Assembly: GCF_002101965.1 (NCBI RefSeq)
Contig: NZ_LQQA01000033.1
Span: forward strand, 1 to 64,000
DNA length: 64,000 nucleotides
From: Mycolicibacterium wolinskyi
Lineage (GTDB): Bacteria > Actinomycetota > Actinomycetes > Mycobacteriales > Mycobacteriaceae
Direction of reading: 5' to 3'
In this document: in pieces, positions 60,517 to 64,000 of the stretch
Layout: every line of letters starts with the position of its first letter
Numbering within the stretch: the first letter of the stretch is position 1
The notes under the pieces: generated by a model
Database searches by the model: none
What the model was told of the DNA's origin: nothing
Seen by the model: the letters and a program-made list of their open reading frames with translations, nothing else
Position numbers and translations under genes: made by a program

Positions 60517-61575
60517 ATGAGTACGCAGGCAGATCTCGATCTCGAGAGTCACAAGGTCGTCCACGACGAACGCGTCAAGGAACAGAACAAGCTGCAGCGC
60601 TTGATCATCCGCCCGGAGATGGGTGCCGCAGTCGGTGCCGTCGGCATCTTCGTCTTCTTCCTCATCGTCGCGCCGCCGTTCCGCTCGCCCGAGTCGCTGG
60701 CGACCGTGCTGTATGCCAGTTCGACCATCGGCATCATGGCTGTCGGTGTGGGGTTGCTGATGATCGGCGGCGAGTTCGACCTGTCGGCCGGCGTCGCGGT
60801 CACGACCAGTTCGCTCGCAGCGTCGATGCTCGCCTACAACCTGCACCTCAACCTGTGGGTGGGCGCGGCGCTGGCGCTCATCGTGTCGCTGGCCGTGGGT
60901 TTCTTCAACGGCTACCTCGTGATGAAGACCAAGATTCCGTCGTTCCTGATCACGTTGAGCACGTTCTTCATGCTTGCCGGAATCAATCTGGCGGTGACCA
61001 AACTGCTTTCGGGTCAGGTGGCCACACCGAGTGTGTCGGACATGCAGGGGTTCGATTCGGGGCGGACGGTGTTCGCGTCGTCGATCTCGGTCGGCCCGGT
61101 CGAGGTCCGGATCACCGTGTTGTGGTGGATCCTGTTCACGCTCATCGCGACGTACGTGTTGTTCAAGACCCGCGTCGGCAACTGGATCTTCGCGGTCGGC
61201 GGTAATCAGGACAGTGCCCGGGCGGTCGGTGTGCCGGTGACCAAGGTCAAGATCGGCCTGTTCATGGTGGTCGGGTTCTGCGCCTGGTTCGTCGGCATGC
61301 ATCTGCTGTTCTCGTTCAACACGATTCAGTCCGGACAGGGCGTCGGCAACGAGTTCTTCTACATCATCGCCGCGGTCATCGGGGGCTGCCTGCTCACCGG
61401 TGGGTACGGCACCGCGATCGGCACCCTGATCGGTGCGCTGATCTTCGGTATGACCAACCAGGGCATCGTGTACGCCGGATGGAACCCGGACTGGTTCAAG
61501 TTCTTCCTCGGCGCGATGCTGCTGTTCGCGGTGATCGCCAACAATGTCGTCCGCAATTACGCAGCGAAAAGGTAA
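60517..61575 (+). CDS. Sugar (inositol) ABC transporter permease, BPD_transp_2 family
   Basis: A 352-residue RbsC-type permease with about ten helices: IGIMAVGVGLLMIGGEFDLSAGVAV, FFNGYLVMKTKIPSFLITLSTF, GGNQDSARAVGVPVTKVKI and AAVIGGCLLTGGYGTAIGTLIGALIFG. A charged N-terminal stretch of about 30 residues precedes the first helix. ATG at 60517, 34 bases after the binding-protein gene. Confidence 0.93.
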   Translation: MSTQADLDLESHKVVHDERVKEQNKLQRLIIRPEMGAAVGAVGIFVFFLIVAPPFRSPESLATVLYASSTIGIMAVGVGLLMIGGEFDLSAGVAVTTSSLAASMLAYNLHLNLWVGAALALIVSLAVGFFNGYLVMKTKIPSFLITLSTFFMLAGINLAVTKLLSGQVATPSVSDMQGFDSGRTVFASSISVGPVEVRITVLWWILFTLIATYVLFKTRVGNWIFAVGGNQDSARAVGVPVTKVKIGLFMVVGFCAWFVGMHLLFSFNTIQSGQGVGNEFFYIIAAVIGGCLLTGGYGTAIGTLIGALIFGMTNQGIVYAGWNPDWFKFFLGAMLLFAVIANNVVRNYAAKR

Positions 61576-61579
61576 GTGA

Positions 61580-62395
61580 ATGAGTACAACTGCTGAAGCG
61601 CCGATTGCGGAGTCACCGTCGGGCGGCGAGGTGCCGCTGGTCGAACTGCGGAGTGTCGGCAAGAGCTACGGAAACATCATCGCGCTCAAGGACATCAACC
61701 TGCGCGTCGGTGCCGGCGAGGTGACCGGCGTGCTCGGTGACAACGGTGCGGGCAAGTCGACGCTGATCAAGATCATCGCCGGCCTGCACAAGCCGACCGA
61801 GGGCAAACTGCTCATCGACGGCAAGCCCACGGTGTTCGAATCGCCGAAGGACGCGCTGAAGGCCGGCATCGCCACGGTGTATCAGGATCTGGCGGTGGTG
61901 CCGCTCATGCCGGTGTGGCGCAACTTCTTCCTGGGCAACGAACTCCGCAAGGGCATTCTGAAGTCGCTGGACATCAACGGGATGCGCTCTACGACGATCT
62001 CGGAACTGCAGAAGATGGGCATCGATCTGCCCGACGTCGATGCGCCGATCGGCTCGCTGTCGGGCGGACAGCGCCAGTGCGTGGCGATCGCGCGGGCGAT
62101 CTTCTTCGGCGCCCGCGTACTCATCCTGGACGAGCCGACGGCCGCGCTGGGTGTCAAGCAGTCCGGCATGGTGTTGCGTTACATCACCGCGGCCAAGGAG
62201 CAGGGCTTCGGGGTCATCTTCATCACCCACAACCCGCACCACGCGCACATGGTCGGCGATCACTTCGTCCTGCTGAACCGCGGCAGGCAGAAACTGGACT
62301 GCACGTACGACGAGATCACGCTCGAGCACCTGACCCAGGAGATGGCCGGGGGCAACGAACTCGAGGCGCTGTCGCACGAATTGGGCCGCAAGTAG
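61580..62395 (+). CDS. Sugar (inositol) ABC transporter ATPase, single-domain
   Basis: A 271-residue ATPase: Walker A GDNGAGKSTLIK, Q-loop YQDLAVVPLMPVWRNFFLG, signature LSGGQRQCVAIARAIFFGA, Walker B VLILDEPTAALG and switch His in IFITHNPHHAH. It has one nucleotide-binding domain instead of the two fused ones (about 500 residues) common for ribose-type importers, so it would act as a homodimer. A long hairpin follows. Confidence 0.92.
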   Translation: MSTTAEAPIAESPSGGEVPLVELRSVGKSYGNIIALKDINLRVGAGEVTGVLGDNGAGKSTLIKIIAGLHKPTEGKLLIDGKPTVFESPKDALKAGIATVYQDLAVVPLMPVWRNFFLGNELRKGILKSLDINGMRSTTISELQKMGIDLPDVDAPIGSLSGGQRQCVAIARAIFFGARVLILDEPTAALGVKQSGMVLRYITAAKEQGFGVIFITHNPHHAHMVGDHFVLLNRGRQKLDCTYDEITLEHLTQEMAGGNELEALSHELGRK

Positions 62396-62403
62396 TTCTT
62401 CCG

Positions 62404-62465
62404 CGCCGAAACTACGCTTTGTGACGGATTCCGGCCGAATTCCGTCACAAAGCGTAGTTTCGGCG
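62404..62465. terminator. 25-bp perfect hairpin between convergent genes
   Basis: The left arm (62404-62428, starting CGCCGAAACTACGC) and right arm (62441-62465) are perfectly complementary over 25 bases with a 12-base loop. It lies 8 bases after the ABC ATPase stop, and the right arm holds the stop codon of the AraC gene, so it can end transcripts from both sides. Confidence 0.88.
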
Positions 62466-63356
62466 TGGTGGGTCGTCGCGCAACCGCGCGGCATCCGCAC
62501 CAGGCGGTGCGCCGAACAGTCGGCGGTACTCGCGAGTGAACTGCGACGGACTTTCGTAACCCACCTCGTGTCCGACTCCTGCGATGTCACCAGGGCGGGC
62601 GACGAGAAGAGACCTGGCCTGCTGCAGGCGGATTCGCTTCTGGAACTGCAGCGGGCTCATCGCCGTCACCGCCCGGAAGTGGCGGTGAAAGGCCGACGTG
62701 CTCATACCGGACATCCTGGCGAGGTCCTCGATCCGCACCGGCGCGGCATAATTGTCCCGCATCCACCCGATGGCCCGATTCACCTGTGTCAGATAGCTGT
62801 CGGCAAGGCCGATCTGGCGGACGGTGTCACCGTGCGGCCCAGTGAGCAAGCGCCACAGGATCTCCTGCTCGATCAAGGGCGCGAGTACCGGTGCGTCTCT
62901 GGGGCGGTCGAGTAACGCGAGAAGCCTGGCGACGGCGTCGAGCAGGTCTGGGTCGGCGTCTCCGGTGGCGATCGCGGGACCGCTGCCCGCGACGCGTATT
63001 GGCAGGTCCGATCCGGCCTGCAGCATCAGCGTGGCCAGGGCGGCGGGCCGCAGCACAAGCCCCATCGCCAGCGCCGCTTGCGTCGGTGCTCCGAGGTAGT
63101 GCCCGGTGACCGGAAGGCTCGCGGCGACGAGCAGATACTGCCCGGCCCGATACTCGAACACTTCCTCGCCCAGATGGAGCCGTTTGCCGCCCTGTGCCAT
63201 GACAACGAGCAGCGGTTCGGTCAGCGAGTAGTCGGGACTTGCCGAACCTCTGACCTTCGACAGCAACAGTCCGTGAATCGACGTGCCCATGTCCGGCCTG
63301 GCATGTCTGTCGATGCGACGACACATCTCGGAGAGGGGATCGATGCGAGCGCGCAT
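62445..63356 (-). CDS. AraC-family transcriptional regulator
   Basis: A 303-residue regulator with an AraC_N-type sensor domain (PLLVVMAQGGKRLHLGEEVFEYRAGQYLLVAASLPV) and a C-terminal double helix-turn-helix (IEDLARMSGMSTSAFHRHFRAVTAMSPLQFQKRIRLQQARSLL, GHEVGYESPSQFTREYRRLFG). Start ATG at 63356. It is divergent from an aldo/keto reductase; a 10-bp tandem repeat lies between them. The C-terminal residues RRNYAL come from the hairpin arm. Confidence 0.92.
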   Translation of the reverse strand: MRARIDPLSEMCRRIDRHARPDMGTSIHGLLLSKVRGSASPDYSLTEPLLVVMAQGGKRLHLGEEVFEYRAGQYLLVAASLPVTGHYLGAPTQAALAMGLVLRPAALATLMLQAGSDLPIRVAGSGPAIATGDADPDLLDAVARLLALLDRPRDAPVLAPLIEQEILWRLLTGPHGDTVRQIGLADSYLTQVNRAIGWMRDNYAAPVRIEDLARMSGMSTSAFHRHFRAVTAMSPLQFQKRIRLQQARSLLVARPGDIAGVGHEVGYESPSQFTREYRRLFGAPPGADAARLRDDPPRRNYAL

Positions 63357-63416
63357 ATCCGTAGGAAACCACGGCGGACGCCGATCTTAGACCGATCCGA
63401 TCGCATTGAGCAGGAT

Positions 63417-63436
63417 CATGCAAGAACATGCGAGGA
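63417..63436. promoter_or_regulatory. Tandem CATGCRAGRA repeat, AraC half-site candidate
   Basis: CATGCAAGAA is immediately followed by CATGCGAGGA, two directly repeated 10-bp units in the 151-bp gap between araC and the aldo/keto reductase. AraC-type regulators often bind direct repeats upstream of their target. Confidence 0.45.
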
Positions 63437-63507
63437 ACGATCTACCGCGGGATCGGATCCTGAATTGTGATGGAGATGTCCAATTTCCTTATCCGAAGGA
63501 GTCTTCA

Positions 63508-64000
63508 GTGCCGCTCGACAATTACCTCACCCTCGGCCGATCGGGTCTTCGGGTCAGTCCCTTCGCGCTCGGTGCCATGACATTCGGAGAGGATCCCGGC
63601 GCCGCAGGTACGAGTGTCGAGGAGTCCGAGCGCATTCTCGCGACGTATCTCGACCGGGGCGGCAACTTCGTCGACACCGCCAACTTCTACACCAACGGCC
63701 ACTCCGAGAAGATTCTCGGCGACTTCTTCGGCCGCAGCCCCGGTCGGCGTCAACGGGTCGTGTTGGCGTCGAAGTTCTTCACCAATCTGTACCCGGGGGA
63801 TCCGAACGGAGGTGGTGCCGGCCGTTCGGCGATCATCGCTCAGCTGCACGAGTCCCTGCGCCGGCTCCAGACCGACTATCTCGACGTGTATTGGCTGCAC
63901 AACTGGGATCGGCATACGCCCATCGAGGAGACCATGCGGGCCCTGGACGACCTGGTGCGCGCCGGGTCCGTTCGCTACATCGGATTCTCGAACACGCCGG
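63508..64000 (+). CDS. Aldo/keto reductase, 5' part (runs off window)
   Basis: The frame from GTG at 63508, preceded by GAAGGAG, is open to the window end (164 residues seen). It reads LDNYLTLGRSGLRVSPFALGAMTFGEDPG, the catalytic region GGNFVDTANFYTNGHSEKILGDFF (Asp, Tyr), VVLASKFFTN (Lys), YLDVYWLHNWD (His) and VRAGSVRYIGFSN. This is a canonical AKR, closest in style to the YajO/Tas group. It is divergent from the AraC gene, its probable activator. Confidence 0.92.
   Translation, partial: MPLDNYLTLGRSGLRVSPFALGAMTFGEDPGAAGTSVEESERILATYLDRGGNFVDTANFYTNGHSEKILGDFFGRSPGRRQRVVLASKFFTNLYPGDPNGGGAGRSAIIAQLHESLRRLQTDYLDVYWLHNWDRHTPIEETMRALDDLVRAGSVRYIGFSNTP

Noticed and set aside
60424..61662. 412-codon minus-strand frame opposite the inositol permease
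   Set aside because: His/Asp/Arg-rich low-complexity antisense of a membrane protein gene.
1..64000. CRISPR array, prophage or integrase
   Set aside because: No regularly spaced repeats and no phage structural or integrase genes were recognised. The only mobile-element trace is the ISL3 remnant.

Overview
The window is high-GC actinobacterial DNA, most likely from a fast-growing Mycolicibacterium of the M. smegmatis type. The best evidence is a block in the same gene order as M. tuberculosis Rv2466c to Rv2457c: a CPWC thioredoxin-fold oxidoreductase (6468-7085), rpiB and a Nei-type DNA glycosylase (19.6-20.9 kb), a LipP-like esterase (23.6-24.8 kb), tig, clpP1, clpP2 and clpX (25.3-32.2 kb), with tRNA-Gly and tRNA-Pro between the esterase and tig. 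An inositol catabolism cluster lies beyond clpX. Species is inferred from recognised families only; no search was run.

Layout. 0-0.7 kb: a degraded LysR-like fragment and an ISL3-type transposase remnant. 0.7-6.3 kb: a tightly coupled minus-strand operon of an intracellular subtilisin-like protease, a ComEC-like metallo-beta-lactamase-fold protein, a plant-type tyrosinase/polyphenol oxidase and a DUF2182 membrane protein. 6.5-7.1 kb: the core CPWC oxidoreductase. 7.1-18.1 kb: an accessory block splitting the core synteny. It holds a sugar-acid route (enolase-superfamily dehydratase, KDG kinase, KDPG aldolase) with a D-aminoacylase and a polar amino-acid ABC transporter, a divergent FCD-GntR regulator, then an NCS1 permease / cytosine-deaminase-like / 2-oxoglutarate oxygenase operon. 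18-19.6 kb: an aldo/keto reductase and divergent TetR with twin operators. 19.6-32.2 kb: the conserved core, plus a Na+/H+ antiporter, a Gly-rich membrane protein and an HD-GYP/LuxR protein.

32-39 kb: a TetR-controlled FAD monooxygenase resembling rifampicin monooxygenase, a convergent GT1 glycosyltransferase, and between them a 3.3-kb segment (GntR, MFS, cytoplasmic NMT1-like protein) bounded by a 30-bp direct repeat. 39-43.3 kb: fdhD and an FdhF-like molybdoenzyme with a divergent LysR. 43.4-51.5 kb: a TetR, a polar amino-acid ABC transporter, a gamma-glutamyltransferase, a DUF1275 protein and a type III glutamine synthetase, suggesting uptake and breakdown of gamma-glutamyl compounds. 51.7-62.4 kb: a nearly complete inositol regulon (iolC, aldolase, iolB, iolD, iolE, iolG on minus; GntR and a sugar ABC transporter on plus), with a 22-bp element repeated in opposite orientation at both promoters. 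62.4-64 kb: an AraC regulator divergent from an aldo/keto reductase that runs off the window.

Translational coupling (ATGA, GTGA or TGATG overlaps) is pervasive. Long hairpins mark several gene ends, and one hairpin family occurs twice with identical geometry.
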